Source of the DNA: Phellopilus nigrolimitatus
Lineage: Eukaryota; Basidiomycota; Agaricomycetes; Hymenochaetales; Hymenochaetaceae
Assembly (NCBI GenBank): GCA_021029095.1
Contig: JAJOHG010000001.1
Span: forward strand, 1,364,001 to 1,428,000
Length of the DNA: 64,000 nt
Direction: 5' to 3'
The notes below the pieces were generated by a model, which was not told where the DNA came from, made no database searches, and was given only the letters and a program-made list of their open reading frames with translations. This document shows positions 42,079-54,117 of the stretch, piece by piece (position 1 is the stretch's first letter; each line of letters begins with the position of its first letter). The position numbers and the translations under genes were made by a program.

Positions 42079-45000
42079 TCAGATCATAATAGAGCCAGTC
42101 AACCGGATATCCCTGCTGCTGGCACCAACAGAAATGCCCATATTACCGTTTGGCATATTATATCGTTGTTCGACAACATCCCAAATAGACAAATCGAAAC
42201 GCGAAAGCTGCATTGTGACAGTCGCAGTTTCTCCTGCCGCAAGCGCAATGCTGTCGAAACCCTTCAGATTCATCGGCGCAGAGTTGGCAGATGCGGGCGG
42301 AGTCGTGTAAAGCTGTGGAATCTGTCAAATTCACGAGTCTTAGCTTCACGTCAAAATTCTCTTGAGGGACACGATACCTCAGTGCCGTCAACAGTTCCGT
42401 TGTTTCTGATGGTAAAAGTGACGGTTATGACTTTCTCATGCAACCTAAACTTTCCCATCAGAACCAAAATCGATCACGAAACGGTTTCGAACCATACCAT
42501 GGATCAAGCGATTGGCCAGGTCCGTTGGGCTGACGAGTCCCGCCAGCAACAGACCCGCTGATTGACAATCCAGAATATACGAAGGTCGTATACGAAAGCC
42601 CGTAGCCGAACTCATACCGAGGCTCGATACCAGCCTATCATGCGTGATTAATCGGCATTCTCTTCTTGTTTTTAAAAAGAGAGATGGAAGTACCTTGTCA
42701 AAGTGCCGGTAGTCGACGAAGAGACCCTCATTGTACGGAATTTGCAGGTCTGAGGATGACTCGTAGATGACCTGCGCAGAATAATCGTCGATGCTCTTCC
42801 CGATGGTGCACGGAAGCCGCCCGCTCGGATTGGTCGCACCATATATCACATCCACGAGGGAGTTGCCTGTGCAATCATGCCTTATAATATGCACGTCCAT
42901 AATGCACGAGGTCTCTTGCTTACCAGCCTCTTGTCCAGGTAATCCTGCCCATACCTATAGAGATTGTCAATTCTCGAGGATTCTGGACCAAGAGTTGCTA
43001 TATTCTTACCACGGCAGTCACTTCCATCATTATATGATTTTATCAGCTTGGACGAAAGTCAGATGAATTCCTGTGCGCACCATTCACATTGTCAACCCAT
43101 TCCTCCATGATGATAGGTCCCACTGTATTGACAACAACTATGGTATTGTTGTTAACCGCAGCGACAGCCTGAACAAGCGCGTCCTACAAACTACGTCAGC
43201 ATTATGTCCTACGGTATTGTAGAATCAGTTCATTACGCCTCCATGCCAGGCATTTAGGTCGTTTCGATCACCGGCATTTCCTGAAAAAGCACGCGTCATA
43301 ATCACTTCATGTCATAAATATCAATGATGATAACCTTCAACAGTAATGTATCCTTCCCCACTATCTGCTGTTATGAAAACGAAAGCAACATCTTTGCCTG
43401 ACGCAGTCCGTTTTGCAGTGTCCAAGTCCGAATCACTCAACGAGGAGTTGACGACAGTCCCGTCCGTTTTCGAGCGATTAGTGATGGCGTCAAGGGGCTT
43501 GCAGACGAAATGTTTTAGTCACTTTCTGTCGTGGAGGGAGGGAGGTATGGAAAGAGCACATTTATCAAGTAAGGGAAGTCACAAGTTCTGAAAACTCGGT
43601 TCGTATCATGTCAATTTCAGTGCGCAGATGCAAAATCGAGGGAAACTTACCCGCTTCCCCAACCCATTGCCAGCACACCGTCATTTCCTCCGCGATCGGC
43701 GTAGCTGCATAAGCCAATGAGTCATGAACCATCCCCCAGAAGAATTCTTGAGATTGCGTACGCATTGGGGTTTCCCTTCGACGACGGTCCGCCACCGCTG
43801 CCAATAATTGCAATACTTGTCGGGGCCTTCAAAGGCAAAGTATTACCGGTGTTCTTCAATAAAACGGTCGACGCTGCACCAATTTGACGGATCAACCTGA
43901 CAATGAAAGTGAGGATAATCCGTATCAATGAAATGCAGCTCTAGTACTTACGACGCATGGTTTGCTTGGACGTCAACATGCTGGCCAAGGAGTTGGAGCC
44001 ACGCATTAAAATTCACAGAAGGATAATTGGAGTCCTGCCCGAGCAGATACCAGGCTGCCAGAATACGTGTTGCGAGGTCCTTGGCGGAAAGAAGAAGTCA
44101 GCACAGCATCTTAGTTCATTGCTCATGATGGCGATCAGCTCACATCAATCCGTGCCTGAGAAACCTGGCCTAATTGAACAGCGATCACCAAAGCTGGTCC
44201 GAAATAGCTGTGAAATCCTGTAATGTTTGCAAGAAAAAAGAGGAAGAAGTTTATAGAAAATCACCTTCCGCCGAGAATCGGGATAATGTCTCCCGGCATT
44301 GTCATCTCAGGGCGGAGTAATTAGACGGCATAAAAGACAAACACAACGTATATGAAGAAGCAAGACATACATCTAATCCGGCGTTGACAGAAAGCGTCGA
44401 ATGTGTCGCGTACCAATCTGCTCAATCCCTGTTACTACTGCTTGAGATATTTAGCGGAATGCAAAAGACTATACCCGACATAACGTCTAAAGCGGGGAGG
44501 GGGAAGATAGATGAATAGGCAACGTTAATTCAGAGAACCCACTTACAACCCGGAAAGCCGAATTCGCCTTTCAAGATACCATTGAGCGTCTTGTCATTCT
44601 GACATGCATAGGTGTCATTAACTCAAGAGATAGTCAACCTCGTTGTAAACAAGGACATGCAAAAACTTACTCTCGTCTACGAAGATTGGTATGATGAGGT
44701 TTCTGAGATGTAAGACTTGAGAAAATGTCGCTCACTGTAGCTACACATAAACGAAGCAACATTGGCTTGCACGCTACGGAGAAACGGCAACGCATAAATC
44801 TCATGTTGCTGCTGCAGCATCAGCGGGAAAAAGCCTTTATAAAAGCTAATATTTAGGCCTACCGTCCTGTACACCCATTTAAGTCAGCGAGTCAAGGTTC
44901 ACACGGTTTTTAATTAGTGTACACACCTGTCGTCGACGTTTGAGGAGCTGGACTGTCGAGAATGTTCCTGTTCACTTCTCAAGTGTTACATTGACGTCTC

Positions 45001-46150
45001 AATAAGTGGACGACAATGTACACACTTGTTGATGAAATGCTTTGCACATGCTTGCACTCCAACCGACTGGACTCCTTGGATAGTCTCATAAGCACCCTCT
45101 CCAGAAAGATATGGGTCCCCGCCGAAACCTTCCCAGTTCCTTCCGGCAGCTAAGAATAAGCTTGTAAACAAAGCTCACGGAGCATTTGAAATACTATTAA
45201 TCTGTACCTGGCGCACGCATTATATTCCTTTAGTGACTGTCAGTGAAAGCCAGTGCTTGTGCCATTAAACGTATGCGTACATCATAGGCCCAAGAGCGAC
45301 ATTAACTCCCTTTCCTCTATGTTCTTCGCCCATCGCGACGCCGCGCTGGTACATCAGACTCCTATTGAAACTACGGATTTGCCACATCAGTAGAAGTTCA
45401 TTAAATATCGATAGACCCACGTTGCCGCAATATTAATACCCCTGACGAGGATCGTCAGACTGAATGAGGCCGTAAAATGGCTAGAACGAGGCCTTACGGG
45501 GGAAAGGCAGAGACCTTGTCTGCATAACGAACCCCAAGCGGACTGTCTGGAGTATATAATAGCATCAACGAAAACTCATCCATAGCATTATGCCCTTCAG
45601 ATACCTACCTTCAAGGCAGAGCCCTGAAAATTTTATATCGGAGATAGTGGGTGTATTTCCGACGCATGGGCCTACCCCTGTCAGCTGAAATTGTATATAG
45701 TTGTATGACAGACTGAAATACCCTTAAACATTCCGACGCCTAAACATATAGATCAGTCGCTTCAACTCCTACGAATTTGGGAGCTTCAACGCACCAGTCC
45801 CAAGATTAACTTTGTCTTCGAGTGACAAATTTGCAACAGCAGCCTCAGCCTGAAAGAAATATAAAAACGATTTCCGTGCATGACTTGAACGTCTTCGTGC
45901 CTTTGCAATTGCCGCAGTCCATTCAGGACTGATGTTTGCAGCTGGCAGAGGCATACAAATGTTTAATAGACACTTCGCTAAACAACATGCTGCTTACTGG
46001 AAGTTGGAGCTGCCGATGTCGAGGACGAACCTGTAGCTTCTGTCGCGTGAACCCAACATAACTTTGAGGGATGAATGAAACCAGCTTACTTTGCGCAGTA
46101 ACCACAGATGTGACGGTCGCAAAGATCTTGAAGAGACTAGCCACCTTCAT
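42079..46150 (-). CDS. GH3 beta-glucosidase, secreted
   Basis: Glycoside hydrolase family 3, releasing glucose from cello-oligosaccharides or other beta-glucosides outside the cell. Signal peptide [20 protein letters not shown]. Visible parts: [32 protein letters not shown] (substrate-binding KH), [18 protein letters not shown], whose Asp (split by an intron) is the nucleophile, then MTMPGD. Domain 2 follows: [26 protein letters not shown], then [20 protein letters not shown] and [17 protein letters not shown] fibronectin-III-like end reads [20 protein letters not shown]. The gene is unusually broken up, with well over ten introns across 4 kb. I did not resolve each join, so an internal defect could be missed. 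Confidence 0.85.
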
Positions 46151-46826
46151 GGTGGAAGAAGGGACTGACCTATGTTGGAGGGGACACGAGAATGAACGAC
46201 CTCCTCAGTGCGAATTTAAAACACCTGTCATCATCCCGTTTGAAGCTTATATAGAGAATTCGGACGACAGGAGCAGGACAGCGCCGGAATTAAGAAGCTC
46301 GTCACGATCACTTTCGTTTTCGTACATTCGTACCTTCGGCCGCCTGTATAACCGGGTTGACAGCGACGGAATACATTGATTTCTTGCCGAGAGAATCCAA
46401 GCATTCCATGTGTTTGAAAGTGGTTTCACACTTTGCAGAAGGCCAATCGGCGCAGATGCGCTAATAGACGAGAAGTCGAAGCCACAAAGCAGCATTGACA
46501 TGTGGCGGCCAAAATTGACAAGTATATAACTTTAAGCCTTCGCGAATTCCATAGCCGGGAGATTGCGCGTGACTTTCTAGAATCCATGTTCTTCAACAGT
46601 CGCTAGTTTCATCACATTTTGGCAAAGGAACCGAGAACACTATACATCTAGTATTCCAAAGACATCAGGGCCTAAAATAGAATAACATGCTTGGAAGACG
46701 GACAAGGTGTTGCAGGAAACATGCATAATCAGTAAGGCGTGACCGAGAAAGCAATAACGGACCACTGGGCTGTTTGTGCCCTTGATGAATTTCATCAGAC
46801 TACTCAAATCAGACGCTCCTTGTCGA
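46151..46826. other. Intergenic, 5' of GH3 gene and 3' of OSH gene
   Basis: AT-rich, no gene seen. It should hold the promoter of the GH3 gene; I recognise no regulator site. Confidence 0.5.
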
Positions 46827-49534
46827 TCACCAAAGAGGCTTTATGGGCGGGGTTTTCCAGCCACCCCGACGTGCTTCCCAGTATCCGCCAGCATATGTCC
46901 AATCATCAGTTCCCTCAATCCTCCGGAACCATCGTGGCTTTGGCTCTTGCCCGTTTAGCCGACGCTCTCGCTGCATCTGCTCTATTCTCGCCTTTTCTTC
47001 TTCCGCCAAATCGATGTTTCCCTCCTCCAGCGCTCGGACATCCGGGCGAAAACGTGAATCAGTGCTGGGAAGCTTGCCCTCGATATCAGCCGTGATCTCG
47101 TTCAGAGTGATTCCGAAGTAAGTGAAGCCATAAAAGGCCCCCGCATCTCTGGGGAATGGTGATATCCGCCACATCACTTTCAGGTGGTTCGAATCAAGTT
47201 TTTGAGAGAGTTGCTCGTCCCATTTGCCTTCCAAATAGCTGACGATATTCCCCTCTGGAGAGTATACGATCCCTGACACGACGTTAGGAGTTGACGCCCA
47301 ATACCCCGTCTCCTTGAAGTCAAGAACACATCGGGCACCAGTGTAAGTGTTCTTTATCGTCATCTCCCCACAGTGCTCGAGATATTTAGTTCCCATCATG
47401 AGATTCCGAGTGAAAGAAGATGGTTTGTTCCTACAAAAAGGCGCCTTGAACTTTTCACTACTAATGCCTAAACGAATCACATACCACTCAAAATCATCAT
47501 TACCGATTTGCACATGGCTCATTCCCGTGGGTATTATCTCGAAGCTCTTGCCTGAAGTATAGAAATTTGATTATTCAAAACAATCTTACGGGCGATCGGT
47601 GCTTACCCCAGAATTTCGTCTTCCCTGAGGACGTGGCATTCAGCTCCCAACCTGGTCCCTCAGCATGACAGGCGATTAGCAGTGGCTTGTGAACGACTTT
47701 CTCCGCGATAAAGTTCATTCTCGTCTCTTCAAAGGTTTCACCTAATAACGGCGTACTGCACTACGCATCAGGTAAACACAATTGAAGCGTTTGAGAAATT
47801 ACAAACAATCCCTTGCGCCCCGACCTGTGCTTCGTAGATGCATAACCGGAGACAGCAAAAGCCGCGACGTAACATATGCGTTCCACCCAGTCCAAGGTCG
47901 CGGCGGCTTTATCAAGCAAGCCATGGTATTCCAGCTCTTCAGCCGATCGCTGCAATAGTGTCAGGGGCTCATTGAATGTCACGGGAAACGCTATATTGGA
48001 AAGGTCCTAAAACAATGTTAATTACTAATCAACATAAAAAGGGGATTTATTGCTTACCTGGCCAACGTTCTTTTTCAATATTGTAAATAAACTGCCTTCT
48101 TCGCCATTCGGTCCTGCAGGTAGGCGGGTCCTCCTATTCACAGGTAAGTCAGACTTTTCTTCCGGAGTGTCATCCTCTACAATATCGTTCTCTTCCTCTT
48201 CTTCCTCTTCTTGATCTAAACTGCCATCTGCCTCGGTTTTTGGACTATCCATCGCACTTGTTGATTCTTCTTCACCTGGACCATCCCGAACAACATATTC
48301 CTCTGCTCTAGGCTCTTCTCCATCCGACGCATCATACCAAATACTCGCAGAATCTGTGATGGTAGACATCGACTGTCTATAACTCATGTTCATACTCTGC
48401 CGTAAAGCTGTATTCCTTGTGGCAGGATTGAACACAGTCTCTTCATCGATCGTCCGTTGCACGGGGGAGCGAAGATGATGGTGACTATATGACATACTAG
48501 AAAGTGTTTCTGAAAGAGAAGTATGTTCTTCACGCAGTTTAGCAATGAGGATTGCTAGCTGCTCATGTGAGTGTTGTGGCGAGAAGTTACTTGACAACGG
48601 ATCTTCGCTAAAATTTGACTGCCGTGGACTATTGCTTGGAGAAGTAGAGGAAGCTGTATCAAATAATAATAATACAGGTATCAGCGAAATTAGGTTTTCA
48701 GTCTAGTCAAAACAGACAGACTCTTCTTAAATAACGAGAGTAAAGAGTGTGCTTCTTTCTCTTTATGCTTGCCATTCGACGATCGATTCTTGTCTGTGCT
48801 TAAAACACTTTTACGGTCGTCTTCGGTAAACTTTGCTGACAATTCATCAATTATCTGAAAGTGAGTAAAGTCAATTTAGAATAGACACAGTATTAAAAGG
48901 CAGTGCTGACTCTGCCCATCTCATCGAGAATAGCGGTCGCATGCTGGATTTTACCAGTATGTACGCTTTGACCAGGACCTTTCGACAAAGACCGACTCAG
49001 GGCTGCTTTCTCCATTTCACTGCCAGTCACTGTAAATTTCCTTATACGTGAAGCGAAGTTGAATCAATGGACAACAGAAAGGAGCGATTTCTAAGGAATA
49101 GGAATACCGTAGTGCTCCCATCCAAGTATCGAAATCGTGACTTGTAAGACATTTGATATGAAAAGTGACTGTTCCAGAGTCGACATGAATATCCTTCCGT
49201 CCCGGACTAGAAGAGATAGCAGCGCTAGGCAGAGAAATCTGATCGCGGACGCTTGACCCGGGCTCGAAGGAATACGAGAGTAGGCCGGAGGAACGCAAGA
49301 CAAAGTATCGGCGAGCATAGCCTGACGGATAGTGGAAATAGGCTTAGCTCGCGTTATTCAGTTTCTCATCTAAGCTGTACAAATACCTTGCAATCTCTTC
49401 CTCCGTTTCTTAAGAAGCCAGCCTTCGCACAACACTGCATTATGCGGCATGCGAGAGCCAGATGCCATGGGCGACACAGGAGCTTTGAGTGAAAGAGGAG
49501 AATCCGTGATTGCTTGTGCACTGTACTGCTGCAT
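46827..49534 (-). CDS. OSH3: OSH3-type oxysterol-binding protein with altered signature motif
   Basis: Lipid-transfer protein of the OSBP-related family, moving sterol or PI4P at ER contact sites. The start MQQYSAQAITDSPLSLKAPV leads into a PH domain: CEGWLLKKRRKRLQ, ARRYFVLRSSGLLSYSFEPG and DSGTVTFHIKCLTSHDFDTW. An acidic linker follows (SLDQEEEEEEENDIVEDD), with ASIWYDASDGEE as a possible FFAT-like motif for VAP binding. The ORD domain reads AFPVTFNEPLTLLQRSAEEL, RICYVAAFAVSGYAS, GKSFEIIPTGMSHVQIG, MGTKYLEHCGEMTIKN, NVVSGIVYSPEGNIVSYLEG and STDSRFRPDVRALEEGNIDL. The OSBP signature, normally EKVSHHP in this group, is EKVVHKP here (47683-47703). Divergent from SLY1, with 269 bp between starts. 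Confidence 0.88.
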
Positions 49535-49803
49535 GTTGAGTTCTCGCCAAGGGGAGCCAGATCTAAGTTGTCGTATCGAGTTGTCTCCGTCCAGCGTCAG
49601 TTGAGCTGATCAAGAGCGTGGCTTATACCCAAGTCAGATGATGTCGGCCAGAGCTGCTCGTGCTCAGAAAGACATGTTGTGCGTATCTGAGTGGAACTTG
49701 TCGCCCCAGGAGAAGGTACAGAGGTAACGAATACATGTGTATGTAATTCACGCGGGTCGCGCATGCCAATCACAAAGACAGCAAGACACGTACAACACAG
49801 ACA
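49535..49803. promoter_or_regulatory. Shared divergent promoter, OSH3 and SLY1
   Basis: 269 bp separate the two start codons. Both genes belong to ER-Golgi membrane traffic. No defined site claimed. Confidence 0.5.
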
Positions 49804-52401
49804 ATGTCTGGCATCGTCCAACATGTAGGCCCGACATAGGTCGCTTCTTCTATATGGATTTACTAACAATATATACGGCTTCTTCAGACGTCTCTTCCGA
49901 CTTTGCAGCAGTCCCAGACTAATGCTATTCTCCAACTGCTGAACCTCAACAAACCGACCGACACGTCTTCAGATGGCTCTGCGGCTTTGGCGGCTGGCAA
50001 ACCGGGGTCAAAATTGAACATTCCGACTGCTTCAGGTCCACCAGTCTGGAAAGTCCTCGTCCTCGATGAAAGGACAAAGGATGTCCTGGCGACTGTATTG
50101 CGCGTTCAAGACCTTCGCGACGTAGGCGTCACACTTCACGTGTAATAAGTTCTATATGGTTTTCAGCAGATCTCTGTACTGAAGAAGCTTGCATAATTGC
50201 CATACAGTCAATTACATTCCGTTCGACCGCCCTTACCCGATGTCCCTGCTGTTTATTTCGTCTCCCCAACATTGACAAATGTGCGCCGTATCGCGGAAGA
50301 CCTGGAGAAGAATCTCTACGAATCTTTTCATCTGAACTTTGTTGAACCTCTATCAAGGGCATTACTAGAGGAGCTAGCAGCCGCCGTCGCTAAGGATGGG
50401 ACTAGTGAACTGGTGGACCAGGTTCGTTGACTGGCTAGCCAATCTAGATCATGCTCACGTACAGACCCAGGTCCTAGATCAATATCTCTCATTTATCTCA
50501 CCTTCTCCATCGTTATTCTCCCTCATTCCCCCGCCTTCAAACTTGTCGCAACCATCGAGTAATCCTCAGATACCATCTCCATTGCACTACAACACATCCT
50601 ACACTCTTCTTAATTCCCCTTCATCCACGGATCAGGAAATAGAGGACGAGACCGAGCGTATAGCAAATGGGCTCTTCAGTGTAATAGCCACCATGGGTGA
50701 GTTTAACATTGATGACATTTTTTGAAAACAAACCAAAGAGGTCATGACAATGTAGGACATGTACCGTACATTCGCTGTCCGAAGGGCAATGCGGCTGAAA
50801 TGATTGCCCGAAAACTGGAGATGAAGATCCGCGATGCAATTCTATCCACGTCACGATCCCAATCATCGGCATCTGGCAGTATGTTTTTCGCGCAAGATTC
50901 ATCTGGGTTGTCCAACCTCCAGCGACCACGTATGTGGATGTCTCTATCGAAAGAATGCAGAATTTGCTGATTAAATCTATTCAAGTTCTCCTCATTCTCG
51001 ATAGGAATGTTGATTTAGTCTCTATGGTCTCACATGGATGGACATACCAGGCCCTTGTATCAGACTGTTTGGATATGAAACTCAACCGAGTGACCATCAA
51101 GCCTACACAGACGCAGAGTCAAAAGAAGGCCTATGACCTTGACGCAAAAGACTTCTTTTGGTCAAAGAATGCAGCGAATCCTTTCCCACAGGTCGCCGAG
51201 GATATCGACATTGAACTCTCGCGCTACAAGCAAGATGCTGCTGAAATAACTCGTTCGACTGGCATTAGTGATATGAATGACATTTCGCAAATGTGCGTAA
51301 ACCAAAAGTGCTTTTCTTGATGCGCGCTGCTTACCGACCTTTTTCAGTGATCCTTCGGCAAATGCAGCTCATCTCAAGACTGCAATCACTGCCTTGCCAG
51401 AACTTACGGCTAGGAAAGCAACTTTGGATACTCACATGAACATTGCGACGGCTCTGTTAGAGCACATAAAAAACAGAGGCTTGGATGAACTTTTCAGCAC
51501 TGAGGAAGCAATCACGAGACAGGTGATAACTTTACGAATACTCCTACGTTTTTATTTATACTTCTCCGATTATTAGACAACCCAAGCCATTCTCGAACTG
51601 CTTCGTCACCCCAAATCGGAGGGTAATCCCACCCCAGAAGATAAACTGCGTTTGGTGATCGTGTTCTATCTTTCCGTGGCCGACAACACGATATCAAAGG
51701 ACGATGTCACTGAGTTAGAAAAGGAATTAAAAGCAGTCGGGGCGGACATCTCCTCGTTTGAATATGTACGTCGGACCCGGGAGATTTCCAAAATGTCTGT
51801 TTCGGGAGTCTTGGGTGGTTCGTCAACACCAGTTGTAGGTGGCCAACAAGCGGGGGAGCTGTTCCGCGGATTCAGCGCACTTGGAAACAGAGTGAGTTAA
51901 CACGAGCATTACTTTTTTGCTAGCGATACTTGAAACTCAAATATCTTTCAGCTTACGGACCGATTGAAAGAGGGCGGCCTTGAAAACCTAATCTCCGGCG
52001 TGAAGAACTTTCTCCCCGCAAACAAGCTCTTGCCTATCACCCGTCTTACCGAGGCACTCATGGATTCATCCTCCGCATCCACACAGTCCCTACAAGAAAC
52101 TGACGACTACCTCTTTCTCGACCCTCGCGCTCCACGGCATGCTGGTCTCGGGTTATCTGGAACAGGGGGCGCCACAGGTAGTCTCGGTGGTGCGGGAGGG
52201 GGAGCAAGTGGGCGTAGTAGGCGGATGCAGTTTAACGAGGGAATTGTTTTCATAGTTGGCGGAGCGGGATATGTTGAGTACGGAAATCTGGAAGAGTGGG
52301 CCGGGCGTACCGGCAAGCGGGTCACATATGGTGGGACAGAGATAGTTGACCCTGGGTCATTTGTCCAAGTGCTCGAGCAGCTGGGCAAGTCAAATTCATA
52401 G
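49804..52401 (+). CDS. SLY1: Sec1/Munc18 protein SLY1
   Basis: SM protein that binds the syntaxin Sed5 and drives ER-Golgi SNARE assembly. A small first exon (MSGIVQH) is spliced to [20 protein letters not shown]. Then [74 protein letters not shown] and [14 protein letters not shown], followed by the acidic [19 protein letters not shown]. Later come [36 protein letters not shown] and a Gly-rich insert ([20 protein letters not shown]). The domain 3 end is [40 protein letters not shown]. The order and length match SLY1 better than SEC1 or VPS45. Confidence 0.9.
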
Positions 52402-52868
52402 ACATAATTAACATCGTTGTCCTTTCGCTCTTTCCCCTAAAAGCAGCTGTCTGTTTGCTTTGTTCCTTGCAGGTTCGTTCGGTCCGGTTTCCAGCGATCA
52501 AAGAAACTGCGTCGATCAGATCTGCAAGACTTACAAAAAGCACTCTATTTATCGAGGTAACACCATTTGCATCCATGACAAGCTTCACTTGTGCGTTCGC
52601 TCCTTTAGATGCAATCTGTTCGAGCGCGTTGTCATCGGGGGACAGCTAGTCATGAGTCATCACCCTCAGAGACACGGATCAAGGGTTCATTACCTTACGA
52701 AGTAAGCGGCCGAATTGAAACGTGGAAGTGTGGAATTACCATTTAAACATACGGTGGCAGTGTGCTCTGCGCGTTACATACATACGGCTCGAAGCCCGAC
52801 ATGAGACCAGCATACACCCTTTTCGCACACAACCACTTCCGCCTTCGTTTGCCCGACGTTGCATCACC
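52402..52868. other. Intergenic
   Basis: 3' flank of SLY1 and promoter of the small ORF; nothing recognised. Confidence 0.5.
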
Positions 52869-53066
52869 ATGATGGCTACGTCGTCGGACCTCGACAGCAA
52901 GAACGTTAATGAATCGTTGGCGAGCTACTCCAAGTCGCTGCATGAGTACACACTGCGTCTGTGGACCGAGTCGCGCAGGAAGGTCGAGCAGCAAGCTCAG
53001 GCGAGGGCAAAGACCCAGGAGAAACAGACGGCGGCTGAAAAGGATGCAGAGAAGAGATCGAAGTGA
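52869..53066 (+). CDS. Small charged coiled-coil protein, unknown
   Basis: Intronless 65-codon frame from ATG 52869 (or 52872). It reads SYSKSLHEYTLRLWTESRRK in the middle and then a Lys/Gln/Ala-rich helix (AQARAKTQEKQTAAEKDAEK). The aromatic, amphipathic first half and charged helix look like a real small protein more than chance, and the start has an A at -3. No family can be named. Could be a partner subunit or a cytosolic microprotein. Confidence 0.55.
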   Translation: MMATSSDLDSKNVNESLASYSKSLHEYTLRLWTESRRKVEQQAQARAKTQEKQTAAEKDAEKRSK

Positions 53067-54117
53067 TTAGACGAGGGCGACAGTGAGTGCATTGTTTATC
53101 ATAGATCGATTGACCTCATCCGAGCTTGACGTATCACAAGTCCTCGCAGGCCGTCGATGTCTCTTTACCTCTACTTTCCATTCACCACCACGAAGACTCG
53201 ATATTTCGATCTGTTGCAAATTTATTTCTCGACCGACCGTGGCTGAACACCAAGCGGCGCATTTGTGGGGAGGAGCCCGTAGAACATGCCTATCGCTGTA
53301 CACCCATATTCCCGACTATGGATCTGACCTGCATTTGGATTTGGCACCACTGTAGCTTTAGTCCACCTGTTACTGCACATGCCTGTATATACCTATCATG
53401 TCGCCACGCAATGTTCTTGATCGCACGTCACTCACTGTACATCTCATCGAATTTGCATTTTTATGTATGAAATTTATTTGTTACTGGCATTAATTGAGAT
53501 GTGACTGTTCCTGTTGTCATTGACTCGCTTATCCATGAGAGGTTAAGTCAGCAGTTATAATGCCGCTTGGCACGAGCATCCCATCGACAAGACGGGTACG
53601 ACGATAGCACCTGGCTGCGGCAGACATGATCGAGGAATGAAGTCAGGTCAGCTGAAGGTCTGTCCAACGTCCAACGGGTAGGCAAGATAGATCAAGATAG
53701 ACTTCAATTGAGAGCGATGAGAGCAGTCTTCCTCTGCGGATTTTCAAGCAATTGACGAAGAATTCAATCACACGTGTATAATGCAAGGCAGAGCACGGAG
53801 CAAAGTGGATCTTGGAATGCATCTGTAGCCACTCTTCACAGGCAAGATCCGAGGCAAATTGCCCACTGTCCTTCGGTGTCGACGGCAGGCGTTATAAAAG
53901 GCGGACGTCTGCAGAACCACTACTGGAGCCTCCGACTGTCTGAGTGGACGCCAGACGTTGCACCAAGCGGCTCTTCCGTCAAGTTCAACCATTGTTCATT
54001 TCCCCACGACCCAATCACGTGTACGTTTACTTATCGAGCGTATTCAAAACACCTGTTGTGGCTTCCCCTACAACCTTGCTTGTCGGTCATTACTGTCGAT
54101 TCGACTATCTCTTTAGC
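53067..54117. other. Intergenic, upstream of VTA1
   Basis: About 1 kb with only short frames lacking domain or splice support. A TATAAAAG element is at 53893-53900. Confidence 0.5.
53893..53900 (+). promoter_or_regulatory. Candidate TATA box
   Basis: Perfect TATAAAAG, about 220 bp before the VTA1 start codon. It may serve VTA1 or be chance. Confidence 0.35.

Noticed and set aside
53067..54117. A gene between the small ORF and VTA1
   Set aside because: Only short overlapping frames without motif or splice logic.
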